A stretch of 9,105 bases of DNA from UBA2450 sp045226015 (GCA_045226015.1 JBGVBY010000015.1:1-9105), one strand, 5' to 3'; shown: positions 1-7,834, numbered from the stretch's first letter. The notes: a model not told the origin generated them from the sequence alone. A program made the numbers and translations.

Positions 1-474
1 GGTAACGCAGTATCTATCGCATTAATTAAAACTCACGTTATTAATACTGAGAAGAACGAACTTGCTTCTTCTTTATCTCAAGTTAATGAACAAGTTGAGA
101 AACAAAGTGAAGAATTATCCACTGCAATTGAGCTCGCTTATAGCGATCCTCTTACTGGCGCAAAGAGTAAGCACGCTTACGTAGAATTTGAAGATAATAT
201 TGATAATTTAATTCGTAATGATGAGATTGATGAATTTGCGGTTCTCGTCTTTGACGTTAACTATTTAAAGAATATTAATGATGCTTTAGGTCATGATGTT
301 GGTGATAGATATTTGACTGAATCATGTACATTAATTAAAGAGTTCTTTAAATATTCTGATGTCTATAGATATGGAGGAGATGAGTTTATCATCATCCTTG
401 AAGGTGTTGATTACGCGAAGCGTAAAGAACTCGTTGAAACATTTAGAAATACTGTTGTTAAGAATAAGAGTTAA
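1..474 (+). CDS. GGDEF diguanylate cyclase, 3' part, cut short by an in-frame stop
   Basis: The gene enters from the left edge in frame 1 and reads 157 codons to a TAA at 472-474. The visible part begins with a helical, Glu/Gln/Lys-rich stretch (about residues 18-45, probably a coiled coil). The entry motif DPLTG follows, then the metal-binding segment FDVNYLKNINDALGHDVGD (about 84-102) and an exact GGDEF motif (residues 125-129, bases 373-387). These are the substrate and catalytic motifs of enzymes that make c-di-GMP from two GTP. The usual RxxD inhibitory site upstream of GGDEF is absent, so feedback inhibition there is not expected. The stop removes roughly the last 45 residues, which include conserved strands and the RADKDMY helix, so the product as written is probably misfolded or inactive. 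The sensor half lies outside the window. Family assignment is firm; loss of activity is inferred. Confidence 0.85.
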   Translation, partial: GNAVSIALIKTHVINTEKNELASSLSQVNEQVEKQSEELSTAIELAYSDPLTGAKSKHAYVEFEDNIDNLIRNDEIDEFAVLVFDVNYLKNINDALGHDVGDRYLTESCTLIKEFFKYSDVYRYGGDEFIIILEGVDYAKRKELVETFRNTVVKNKS

Positions 475-609
475 AATAAACCAGTTATTGCTACTGGCTT
501 AGCAGATTATGTCAAAGGAAAAGATCATTCGCTTCGTAGTGTCTTTAACCGTGCAGATAAAGATATGTACGTGAATAAGAAATATTTAAAATCTAACGAT
601 GCAAAGTAG
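475..609 (+). pseudogene. Separated C-terminal end of the GGDEF domain
   Basis: Immediately after the TAA, the same frame continues without stops for 44 codons to TAG at 607-609. It encodes recognisable GGDEF-domain ending sequence: PVIATGLADY (the usual V-S-x-G-I-A strand) and FNRADKDMYVNKK (the conserved RADxAMYxAK helix). It therefore belongs to the preceding gene. One base change at 472, for example from GAA or CAA, would explain the break, because no frameshift is needed. There is no good start codon or ribosome site for it to be an independent gene. The options are a recent nonsense mutation, a sequence error or a read-through stop; the window alone cannot decide. Confidence 0.75.
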
Positions 610-3142
610 AAAAGATATTTATAAGTTGATCTATAACTCTAAGGACATCACTCTCTTAGATTATTTAAATAACTCTAGTTATGATGCCTTATTTGAGATT
701 AATCTCAATAAGAATGAAGTGAAGCAGCTTTATCATCAATCTGATAAATATATGCTCTTTGATACTACCCAAACATTCGAAGAGTTATATGAATATGTTT
801 TAAATCACCTTGTTTATAGTGATGATCGTAAAATCTTTGAAGATTTCTTATCTCCTAGAAACTTATTAAAGAGACTAAGAGAAAAAGATATACCAGGATT
901 TGATTATGCCGACTTTAGATATCGTATGCAAAACGAAGGATACCGTTACGTCGAACAATGTATGATTACTGGCAAGGATCACGGGGTTCCTAACGGCGTT
1001 ATTCGTTTATATGTCTTCGACATTGATAACTACTATATTCATCAATTAGGAATGGGTAAGAGGTCCACGACCGCTTTACTTCCTAAGAATCACTTATCAG
1101 GATTATATGATTCTAAAGAGTTCTTAGAAGAAGCCGAATCATTATTAGAAAGACAACGTAAAAGAGGCTGGAGTGTCCTCTCTATTGATATTGAACACTT
1201 CAAATTCTTTAATGAATGGTATGGAAAAGATAAAGGTGAAGAATTATTATCCAGCATTGCTAAAGTAGTTTCTAAATGGGCTGATAAAGATCATGGCTTA
1301 GGCGGATATTTTGGTAAAGATGACTTTGTCATCATGATTCCTTATTCTAAGGAAGATGTTAGTGAACTGTATCATGAATTAAGAAATGCAATTGTCGAAA
1401 CCGGTGCATCATTTGGTTTCCTTCCTGCAGTAGGTGTCGCTTTAATTGAAGAAGGAATGATGGCTATCGACGCGCTTAATAGAGCCTCAATTGCCGTTAA
1501 TAACGCTAAGAAGGAACAAAACGAACATATCTATCTATATAGTGTGAAAGAACGTTATCAAATTGAAAATGAATATAAGATCATTTCTGAATTCATGAAT
1601 GCTCTTAAAAATGATGAAGTCACTTTCTACTTACAACCACAAGTTCGTATTGCAAATAAGAATATTATTGGAGCAGAAGCTCTTGCTAGATGGATTAAAG
1701 CTGATGGCACGGTTGTTCCTCCAATGTCATTTATTCCTGTATTAGAAAAGTATGGCTTTATCACCGACTTAGATAAATATATTTGGGAAAAAGCGGTCAA
1801 ATACCAAAGAGATAGATTAGATAAAAAAGAAAATGTTGTTCCTATCTCTTTAAACATTTCTAGAATCGATGTTAATGCGATTGATGTAGCGCAACATTTC
1901 CACGATTTAATTAGAAAATATAACGTTCCAACCAACTTAATTAAGCTAGAAATTACAGAATCTGCCTATATTGAAGATAGCGAGACGATTGCTGACTTAC
2001 TTCCTAAGCTTAGAAAAGAAGGATTCTTAGTGATGATGGACGATTTTGGTAGCGGATATTCTTCTCTTAATATGCTCTCTCACGTGAGGGTGGACGCTAT
2101 TAAATTAGATGCAGGATTCTTAAAGCTAAATACTAGACAATATGAAAAAACTATCCATATTATCGAGACTGTTGTTAATATGACTAAACAAATCTCTGTT
2201 CCTTTAATTGTGGAAGGTGTTGAGACTAAAGAACAAATCGAATTCTTGAAGGATTTAGGATGTCAATATGTTCAAGGCTACTACTACTATAAACCTCTTC
2301 CAATTAAAGGATTTGAGGAATTAATTTCTAATGATGAAGTCATCGATGAATTAGGCTTTATTGTTAAAACTAATGAAGAATTTAGAATTAGAGAATTCCT
2401 TGATAAAAACATCTATTCCGATTCCATGCTTAACCATGTTATTGGACCAGTTGCGATTTATACTTTACACGGAGATCACGTTGATATCACAAGATACAAT
2501 CAACAGTTCTATGAAGCTGTAAATGTCCCAGATTTTAAAGAAAAACTTGTAAATATTGAACAATTATTATCTCCAGAAGATAGAGAGAATATCTTAAAAT
2601 CAATTAAAGCCGCTAAAACTAATAAGTTAACTGGATGCCTTTCTGGTGTCTTAAGATTTGCGCGTATTGATGGAGGTGTATCTCCATTTACTATCCACTT
2701 CTATTATATTGGTAAGAAAGAAGGTAGAGATGCCTTCTATGGCTCAGCTAGAAACGTTACCAAACTCGTTGACTTAGAAGAAGAAAGAAAACTCATTACC
2801 GATTATGGAGAAGATACCTTTATCTTTATAAGAAAGCTATATGCCAAATGGAATTATAGAGTAGTCTCTCACGGCTTATCTGATATCTTAGGTTTTACTC
2901 CTGAAGAATTAGAAGAAAGCATGAATGATGGCTCGTTCTCTAAGCGTATTGTTGATCAAGAAGAACTCTCCAAGTTTATGTTTGACGTCACTAAGTATAC
3001 AGATAACAAAGAAGACTTTGAGAAAACATTTAGAATCAAAGATGTTAATGACAAACCTCATAAAGTGCTTCTTAAGTTCACTTATGTTGGTGACAAGACC
3101 CCATCAGTCCTCTATATTTTACGTACTGAGTTAGTTAAATAA
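599..3142 (+). CDS. PAS / degenerate GGDEF / EAL c-di-GMP phosphodiesterase
   Basis: This 847-residue protein is predicted to hydrolyse c-di-GMP to pGpG. Residues about 45-145 look like a PAS fold (LVYSDDR...YRMQNEGYRYVEQ...FDID). Residues about 165-305 form a GGDEF domain whose signature reads GKDDF (239-243), so cyclase activity is unlikely, although GTP binding could remain. Residues about 330-578 are an EAL domain with the key positions present: E360-A-L, N419, E451, D481-D482-F-G-S-G-Y, K502, E539 and Q559. An active phosphodiesterase is therefore expected. Residues about 600-847 hold two further PAS-like segments, one with SHGLSDILGFTPEELEE (757-773). No membrane segment or signal peptide is apparent, so it is probably cytoplasmic. 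The ATG lies inside the end of the upstream GGDEF frame (11-base overlap) with no clear ribosome site, which suggests translational coupling. The next gene cluster carries a c-di-GMP riboswitch. Confidence 0.93.
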   Translation: MQSRKDIYKLIYNSKDITLLDYLNNSSYDALFEINLNKNEVKQLYHQSDKYMLFDTTQTFEELYEYVLNHLVYSDDRKIFEDFLSPRNLLKRLREKDIPGFDYADFRYRMQNEGYRYVEQCMITGKDHGVPNGVIRLYVFDIDNYYIHQLGMGKRSTTALLPKNHLSGLYDSKEFLEEAESLLERQRKRGWSVLSIDIEHFKFFNEWYGKDKGEELLSSIAKVVSKWADKDHGLGGYFGKDDFVIMIPYSKEDVSELYHELRNAIVETGASFGFLPAVGVALIEEGMMAIDALNRASIAVNNAKKEQNEHIYLYSVKERYQIENEYKIISEFMNALKNDEVTFYLQPQVRIANKNIIGAEALARWIKADGTVVPPMSFIPVLEKYGFITDLDKYIWEKAVKYQRDRLDKKENVVPISLNISRIDVNAIDVAQHFHDLIRKYNVPTNLIKLEITESAYIEDSETIADLLPKLRKEGFLVMMDDFGSGYSSLNMLSHVRVDAIKLDAGFLKLNTRQYEKTIHIIETVVNMTKQISVPLIVEGVETKEQIEFLKDLGCQYVQGYYYYKPLPIKGFEELISNDEVIDELGFIVKTNEEFRIREFLDKNIYSDSMLNHVIGPVAIYTLHGDHVDITRYNQQFYEAVNVPDFKEKLVNIEQLLSPEDRENILKSIKAAKTNKLTGCLSGVLRFARIDGGVSPFTIHFYYIGKKEGRDAFYGSARNVTKLVDLEEERKLITDYGEDTFIFIRKLYAKWNYRVVSHGLSDILGFTPEELEESMNDGSFSKRIVDQEELSKFMFDVTKYTDNKEDFEKTFRIKDVNDKPHKVLLKFTYVGDKTPSVLYILRTELVK

Positions 3143-3153
3143 TTTGTTAAATT

Positions 3154-3192
3154 GTCTTTTTTAGAAATATTGTGCCTAGAAAAGACTTTTTT
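3154..3192 (+). terminator. Rho-independent terminator after the EAL gene
   Basis: An 11-bp stem pairs 3154-3164 with 3176-3186, with one U-G wobble and an 11-nt loop. Six T follow at 3187-3192. It begins 12 bases after the EAL stop codon and separates that transcript from the riboswitch operon. Confidence 0.85.
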
Positions 3193-3264
3193 ATTGCTTT
3201 TTATATAGTGTTACATATCCAAAAAAGTGCCTAAATATAGGTTTAAATATTTTTACGTAAACAC

Positions 3265-3293
3265 TTGACATACGTATATATGCGACTTACAAT
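3265..3293 (+). promoter_or_regulatory. Sigma-A-type promoter of riboswitch operon 1
   Basis: A perfect -35 box TTGACA (3265-3270) and a -10 box TACAAT (3288-3293) are separated by 17 bases. Transcription should start near 3299-3301, just ahead of the first conserved aptamer bases. Two 8-bp palindromes, TTACGTAA (3253-3260) and ATACGTAT (3270-3277), flank the -35 box. They could be an operator or chance in AT-rich DNA. Confidence 0.85.
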
Positions 3294-3299
3294 ATAGCC

Positions 3300-3369
3300 G
3301 ATAAAAGCAAAACTACAGTGATGTAGTGACGCAAAGCTAAAGGGTCTCGAAGTAGATAGCCAGTTGCCG
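3300..3369 (+). promoter_or_regulatory. c-di-GMP-I (GEMM) riboswitch aptamer 1
   Basis: The RNA has the order of conserved blocks expected of the GEMM class: AGCAAAAC, a P2 hairpin (ACTACA 3312-3317 / TGTAGT 3322-3327) capped by the GNRA-type loop GTGA, the block GACGCAAAGCTAAAGGGTC (3328-3346), a short second hairpin, and the 3' block GATAGCCAGTTGCCGA (3355-3370). In this class the GNRA loop docks on a receptor in the other arm, and one ligand guanine is read by a C in the 3' block. The element starts at the predicted transcription start and overlaps the downstream terminator. That is the architecture of a transcriptional riboswitch sensing c-di-GMP. A variant that prefers cGAMP cannot be excluded by eye. 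Confidence 0.9.
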
Positions 3370-3390
3370 AAAGAGGTAACTGGATTTTTT
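3360..3390 (+). terminator. Riboswitch 1 expression platform (terminator and ribosome-site sequestration)
   Basis: CCAGTTGCC (3360-3368) pairs with GGTAACTGG (3375-3383) over 9 bp with one wobble and a GAAAGA loop. T6 follows at 3385-3390, directly before the ATG at 3391. The 5' strand is the conserved 3' block of the aptamer, so folding of the bound aptamer and of this hairpin should exclude each other. c-di-GMP is then predicted to switch the operon on. The only Shine-Dalgarno-like stretch, AGAGG (3372-3376), lies in the loop and 3' strand, so the same hairpin could also block translation. Confidence 0.82.
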
Positions 3391-4185
3391 ATGAAAGACA
3401 AGACTCGATTAGGTATCAATCTTAAAATAGCCTCCGCTACATCAGTGGTGCTTTTTACCTTACTCACAGTCTTTGTTGGCACTTATACTTGGTTTGAAGC
3501 CATCAATAGAGCTAGTAACCAAGGTGATGATTTTGTTATTGAACATGTCAGCGCCACAATTAGCGATATCAGTTTCTATGATTTAGATTCAATCGATGTA
3601 AATAGTTATAAATTTAATGATACCCCTATTGCTTCAGCATCCATCAGTGGCGAATCAGCCTCTTTTGATGATGATGCAATCGCTTTAGGTACTTACATGC
3701 CAGATTCACCAAGCCATCCAATCCTTATGCTGATTGAAGTTACTGGTGCCTCATTAAATATTTCTGCAAATACAACGAGTCCTGAGGCAATTTATATCAC
3801 TGACATTACCTCTCAAGGACAACCTGTTATCCCATCAGGATTGAGTAATCCTTTAAGTTCAGTTGTTCAATTCCATCATGTTAGCTTTTCAAAAACTACC
3901 GACGATCCAACTAGTTTGGACAGCAGAACAAGCAATAATAAGATTTCGATCTTAAAGAGTGAACTCACTAACAGTAATAAAAGTTCATTTGCTGTAATTG
4001 AAAATGGTCAAAAAACAGACTTTAAAAATAACATTAGTATTTTTGATGGCGATGTTGAAGAATTAGCATATGTTGGAATCGTAATCGATTACTTCCCAGA
4101 TTCAGTTCAATACATTTACTCATACTATATGGGTGCTGATGTTGATGTACTTGGTTACACTTGTGACTGGGGGATGAGTTTATGA
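3391..4185 (+). CDS. Exported protein with G-T-Y-T-W-F signal, 264 aa, c-di-GMP-regulated
   Basis: I do not recognise a named family. The start is the ATG at 3391, right after the riboswitch U-tract; an upstream TTG at 3364 would lie inside the aptamer and is not used. A basic N-terminus and a hydrophobic segment (about residues 11-33) end in GTYTWF (30-35), the same pattern as in the other two exported proteins here. It resembles the signal region of SipW-dependent TasA/camelysin-type proteins. The mature part is Ser/Asp/Thr-rich and likely beta-rich, ending near LAYVGIVIDYFPDSVQYIY with Cys only in the last residues. No LPXTG, lipobox or second membrane segment is seen. The ribosome site AGAGG is 14 bases from the ATG, longer than usual. 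The stop overlaps the next start (ATGA), so the two products are probably made in a fixed ratio and may act together at the surface. Confidence 0.88.
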   Translation: MKDKTRLGINLKIASATSVVLFTLLTVFVGTYTWFEAINRASNQGDDFVIEHVSATISDISFYDLDSIDVNSYKFNDTPIASASISGESASFDDDAIALGTYMPDSPSHPILMLIEVTGASLNISANTTSPEAIYITDITSQGQPVIPSGLSNPLSSVVQFHHVSFSKTTDDPTSLDSRTSNNKISILKSELTNSNKSSFAVIENGQKTDFKNNISIFDGDVEELAYVGIVIDYFPDSVQYIYSYYMGADVDVLGYTCDWGMSL

Positions 4186-7100
4186 GGAACAAACTTAAAT
4201 TCATCTTACTAGCTTCAATATCTGCACTATCATTCCTATCACTAGCGGTCGGAACGATAGCTTGGTTTGGTAATTCTTTCACATTCGCTGATATTAATGA
4301 CAAGATCAAAGGCGACAGTGCTGCTGCATATTTCGCTTATGGTGATGGCTCCTACGAACACCCATTTGGAATTAATACTGCTCGTCACTTATATAACTTA
4401 GCATGGCTACAATATAATGGTAATTTCAACCAAGTTGATGAAGGGGAAACTGATGAAGACCCAGATACAATACATCAACAATATTATTTTGAGATTGACC
4501 CTGAAATAACTGAAATAAATATGAATGGATGGGTTTTACCACCTATTGGAACGGAAGAATATCCATTTGTAGGTTCCTTCAACGGAAATGGAAAAACAAT
4601 TAAATCATTAACAGTTTCAAACAAAACAGACTTAACCAAACCAAATGCTATCGAATATGATGAACAACCAGAAATCGTTGGATTATTTGGTGTTGTTGGT
4701 AAAATCGACACATTGCCATATGAATATGATCCAGACATCAACGAAGTTAAAAACTTTACCTTACAGTCAGTTACTGTTGAATCCAAAACACAAAAAACTT
4801 TAGTTGGTCTTGCGGCTGGCTTTAATGGTGGCGATATGGATGGAATTAAAGTAAGCGGTACCGCAACTATCGATGTTAATGGTCAAAAAAGCCGTGCTAT
4901 AGGTGGCCAATTCACTAAGTTATCCAATTACGGATTAATTGGTTATACCAAAGTTATGGGTACTTCCTCAGGTGATTATAGTCAAGAAGTATCTGAATAC
5001 TATGATAATGGAGCTCGTCCAGGCGGCGGTGGATCTGATGTTGGTGAAGGTGGATCTTTTAAAACTAGAGACTATGCAGACTGGTTTATCAAACTCCACT
5101 ACTATCACGAATATGACACCAATAACGGTATTTTAACTGCTTCAAGCAACAACACCAAGAAATCTACAGTGAATGGTGTCGAACAATATAACATTAGTTT
5201 TACATGTTCAGATGCTCCAAAACTTGGTTATTATGACGAGAACGTTTACGTAAATATCTATCATAATGGTACTGCAAGACTTAGTTCTTTCTTAATCTAC
5301 CGTGATAATAACGGAACAAAAAATGGTGAATTGGTAGTAGGCGATACTACATATCCGTTCAGGTGGGCTGTTAATAGTAGCGGAACGAGAAACTCTAACG
5401 ATCCAGAAAACTTTGCTATTACATTTACTGGTACAAAGCCAAAAATTAACGGTAAAACACTTTCCGGTTCAACAATTTATCTCAACCACTTAAGCAGTTC
5501 ATCTGGTGCTAACTACCGTATTTATTCAGCTGCAGGTGGTACAGGTAAAAATAATATGATAGGTCCATATCAAAGTATGGCTGATATTACTTCTGCTGGT
5601 ACATCGAGTCTTAGTTATATGCAATATAACGACAACCGTACCTATAAGAGATTAGATCAATATACCGAAACCCAATTACGTAACTTATATCGTTTGAGAG
5701 ACGGAAACTATATCCCTCTTAAATTTACCGATGACAATAGAACCACTACATCAGATAAAAATACAGGCTATATCGTTGGTAGTAACATCGGTAGTACTAA
5801 CGCTTCTCCTAAGTTAGGTACTACCTCAAACTATACGATGGCAGCCGCAACCAATAGTATGGATGGCTCAGCATACAATGCTTCTAAGTTCGTTCCATTA
5901 ACTTACACAAAATATAATGGTTCTTGGGGATGGTACTCTATTGGCGACACAAGAAACAATAACACCCAAAACTCTAAAATTAACAATAGTGACTTCCCAA
6001 TGGTCTCTGCAAAAAATTTAAAATTGCAAAAGTATGAATATTATGAAGGCTTAGATAATGCTCCTTCTGACCACAAGTTATCAAGAGATGCATTGCATGA
6101 CACGTTCTCTGGAAAACAATACCTTTATGGTATTCACTTTGATAGTAACATGGTTGAAATGAATCCAACTAACAGCAGCGGATTCCTTACCATTCCTAAA
6201 GCTAAGATTTCAGCATGGGATAACAAAGCCACTACGACAGTTAATGAAGGTATTGTTGATAACTTAAAAGTTCCAAAGGGATCAATTGACTTCCACTTTG
6301 GATCAACTGGATATATTAACTTCTTTGCTGGAGCATACGTTAATGCCTCAGGTTCATGGATTGATAATAACTTCTTCTCCTTATATTCAATTAAGAGAAA
6401 TTCTTCCACTAAAACCATCGAAAACATCTATGAAATCCTAGAAGTCTACGATAACACAAAAGATGAAAACTACACCATCGCCGATGGTGCTTTAGATGAT
6501 AGACCTGGTGTTAATCCTAGTGAAACAAACCAAAAATATGCATATAAAGCACTTGATAAAAACGGCAATACTGTTTATTTACCAAGCGGATTTGGCACAA
6601 AGGTTAATAACAAAGCTAACCGTTTAGTATTTGATGTTGATGCCGCGTTGAGGCTTAAAAACGAAACAGATAATGCTGCTCCTTTAAAACAAGCCATTTA
6701 TTATTTCGAAATTCCTGTTGATGTTGGTGAATATTGTATGGGTAATGTTTCTAACGGTGATAGTGATAGTAGCAAAATTCAAGGTGCTTACCTTTTATAT
6801 TTAGATATTGCCGCGAACGCGAATAAAGACAATAGAGATAATGTTACCGCATACTCTATCACAACTATTTCTTCATCTTCTAGATTCCCAGCCGGAGTTG
6901 ATTTTGCTATCACTGGTGCTACTGGAACCGGAGGATCATCCATTGCTGTTGAAATTGAATCTGAAAAACAAGGCATTGTATCTTTTGTCATAAATAATGC
7001 AAACATTGAAATAGGTGGCACTACAGAAGTTGTAGATGAACAAACCTATTCAATATGTTCATATACATACAAAAATGGAGGGTTCGGTAACACTTATACT

Positions 7101-7562
7101 GTGAGTGGTAACTCTCCAAATGACGTAACTTTATCAGCTGGTGATAAAACGCGTGAAACATTTATTAGGGTGGAAGATGCATCTAGCAACATTCATCGTA
7201 TTAACATAACTGATATTTTAGATAGTGATGATGAAATTAAACGTAGCAGTTGTCTTGTTGATGGTCAAACCTTTGATATAGATGATATATCGACAACATT
7301 TACCACAATTACTACTGAGACCTTAAATCTCATTAGAAATAGATCTACTGCAGTTACTTTCACAAGAGATAATGAATATAACTCTGTTGATACATTCGAT
7401 GTAACATTGCCAGAATTAGCTTGGGAGGATAGCACCACTTATATTACAACCATATTGTTTGTTAATAATATGCATATTAGAGTGGTTAAAAATATTACAA
7501 CAATCACTTTATACGTCAATGGAACTTTAATAAGTAGTAACGACACAACTATCAATTCGTGA
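4182..7562 (+). CDS. Large exported surface or adhesin-like protein, 1126 aa
   Basis: The protein starts with a signal or anchor segment (residues about 6-29) ending GTIAWF, matching its operon partner. Residues about 60-255 contain PFGINTARHLYNLAW, then GSFNGNGKTIKSLTVSN, VGLFGVVG, LVGLAAGFN and YGLIGYT. Such G-x-F-x-G-x-G-x-T-I-x-x-L and GLxG units are typical of GLUG-like and beta-solenoid adhesin regions. A Gly-rich linker (about 278-292) follows, then a long Asn/Ser/Thr/Tyr-rich part with no family I recognise, including HFGSTGYINFFAGAYV and NNFFSLYSIKRNSS. The C-terminus has no LPXTG, transmembrane segment or SLH motif, so attachment would be by the N-terminal segment or by non-covalent contact. 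The start is set by the ATGA overlap with the 264-aa gene and by GGGGGATG (4169-4175). A surface role is inferred from export, size and composition. Confidence 0.88.
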   Translation: MRNKLKFILLASISALSFLSLAVGTIAWFGNSFTFADINDKIKGDSAAAYFAYGDGSYEHPFGINTARHLYNLAWLQYNGNFNQVDEGETDEDPDTIHQQYYFEIDPEITEINMNGWVLPPIGTEEYPFVGSFNGNGKTIKSLTVSNKTDLTKPNAIEYDEQPEIVGLFGVVGKIDTLPYEYDPDINEVKNFTLQSVTVESKTQKTLVGLAAGFNGGDMDGIKVSGTATIDVNGQKSRAIGGQFTKLSNYGLIGYTKVMGTSSGDYSQEVSEYYDNGARPGGGGSDVGEGGSFKTRDYADWFIKLHYYHEYDTNNGILTASSNNTKKSTVNGVEQYNISFTCSDAPKLGYYDENVYVNIYHNGTARLSSFLIYRDNNGTKNGELVVGDTTYPFRWAVNSSGTRNSNDPENFAITFTGTKPKINGKTLSGSTIYLNHLSSSSGANYRIYSAAGGTGKNNMIGPYQSMADITSAGTSSLSYMQYNDNRTYKRLDQYTETQLRNLYRLRDGNYIPLKFTDDNRTTTSDKNTGYIVGSNIGSTNASPKLGTTSNYTMAAATNSMDGSAYNASKFVPLTYTKYNGSWGWYSIGDTRNNNTQNSKINNSDFPMVSAKNLKLQKYEYYEGLDNAPSDHKLSRDALHDTFSGKQYLYGIHFDSNMVEMNPTNSSGFLTIPKAKISAWDNKATTTVNEGIVDNLKVPKGSIDFHFGSTGYINFFAGAYVNASGSWIDNNFFSLYSIKRNSSTKTIENIYEILEVYDNTKDENYTIADGALDDRPGVNPSETNQKYAYKALDKNGNTVYLPSGFGTKVNNKANRLVFDVDAALRLKNETDNAAPLKQAIYYFEIPVDVGEYCMGNVSNGDSDSSKIQGAYLLYLDIAANANKDNRDNVTAYSITTISSSSRFPAGVDFAITGATGTGGSSIAVEIESEKQGIVSFVINNANIEIGGTTEVVDEQTYSICSYTYKNGGFGNTYTVSGNSPNDVTLSAGDKTRETFIRVEDASSNIHRINITDILDSDDEIKRSSCLVDGQTFDIDDISTTFTTITTETLNLIRNRSTAVTFTRDNEYNSVDTFDVTLPELAWEDSTTYITTILFVNNMHIRVVKNITTITLYVNGTLISSNDTTINS

Positions 7563-7577
7563 TTTATCCAATTATTA

Positions 7578-7615
7578 ACACGTCTATATAAGCATATACA
7601 TATAGGCGTGTTTTT
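7578..7615 (+). terminator. Terminator of riboswitch operon 1
   Basis: A 12-bp stem pairs ACACGTCTATAT (7578-7589) with ATATAGGCGTGT (7600-7611), with one wobble and a 10-nt loop, followed by a T-rich tail. It lies 15 bases after the stop of the 1126-aa gene. Confidence 0.9.
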
Positions 7616-7669
7616 CTTTAAATAATTTAAGTTGCTAAATTAATTTATAAATAAATTATAAAAATAATC

Positions 7670-7698
7670 TTGACATCATTTTTATTTATTTCCATAAT
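7670..7698 (+). promoter_or_regulatory. Sigma-A-type promoter of the 315-aa gene
   Basis: TTGACA (7670-7675) and CATAAT (7693-7698) are 17 bases apart in very AT-rich DNA. The start should be near 7704-7706, giving an untranslated leader of about 130 nt. It makes the 315-aa gene independent of the upstream riboswitch operon. Confidence 0.82.
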
Positions 7699-7703
7699 AT
7701 TTA

Positions 7704-7827
7704 TGCATCTAAAAAGCTAACCAGGAAGTCCCAAACCTGTTAACGACAAAACGATGCAAGTTCTTAAAACTATCATCCATTCAATGAAATAAAACGATAT
7801 TGAATGATTTTTGTCGTTTAAAAGGAG
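7704..7827 (+). promoter_or_regulatory. Structured 5' leader of unrecognised type
   Basis: The leader can fold in two overlapping ways. TGCATC (7704-7709), at the predicted RNA 5' end, pairs with GATGCA (7753-7758). This encloses a hairpin TAACCAGG...CCTGTTA (about 7718-7742, one bulge). Alternatively, AACGACAAAA (7742-7751), inside that closed domain, pairs perfectly with TTTTGTCGTT (7809-7818), just before the ribosome site. Between them sits a third stem, CATTCAAT (7778-7785) / ATTGAATG (7799-7806). Forming the first and the long-range stems together gives a pseudoknot. The Shine-Dalgarno AAAGGAG is at 7821-7827. I see neither a c-di-GMP-I pattern nor a U-tract terminator. It could be a translational switch, a protein-binding leader or an mRNA-stabilising structure. 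Confidence 0.55.
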
Positions 7828-7834
7828 ATTAATT

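Noticed and set aside
1627..1935. Minus-strand open frame inside the EAL gene, and similar short frames elsewhere on both strands
   Set aside because: They lie within strongly supported genes, lack ribosome sites and encode no recognisable motif, so they are shadow frames.
3172..3233. Direct repeat GTGCCTA (3172-3178 and 3227-3233)
   Set aside because: Seven bases in AT-rich intergenic DNA is within chance, and one copy is part of the terminator loop and stem.
3364..3390. Extension of the 264-aa protein to a TTG start at 3364
   Set aside because: The extra codons lie inside the aptamer 3' block and terminator; the ATG at 3391 precedes a normal basic, hydrophobic signal segment.
7704..7827. 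The leader of the 315-aa gene as a third c-di-GMP riboswitch
   Set aside because: It lacks the GNRA-capped P2 hairpin, the CGCAAA-type block and the GATAGCCAGTT block, and does not resemble the class II pattern as I recall it.
7811..7834. Extension of the 315-aa protein to a TTG start at 7811
   Set aside because: The TTG is upstream of AAAGGAG at 7821-7827, which is well placed for the ATG at 7835.
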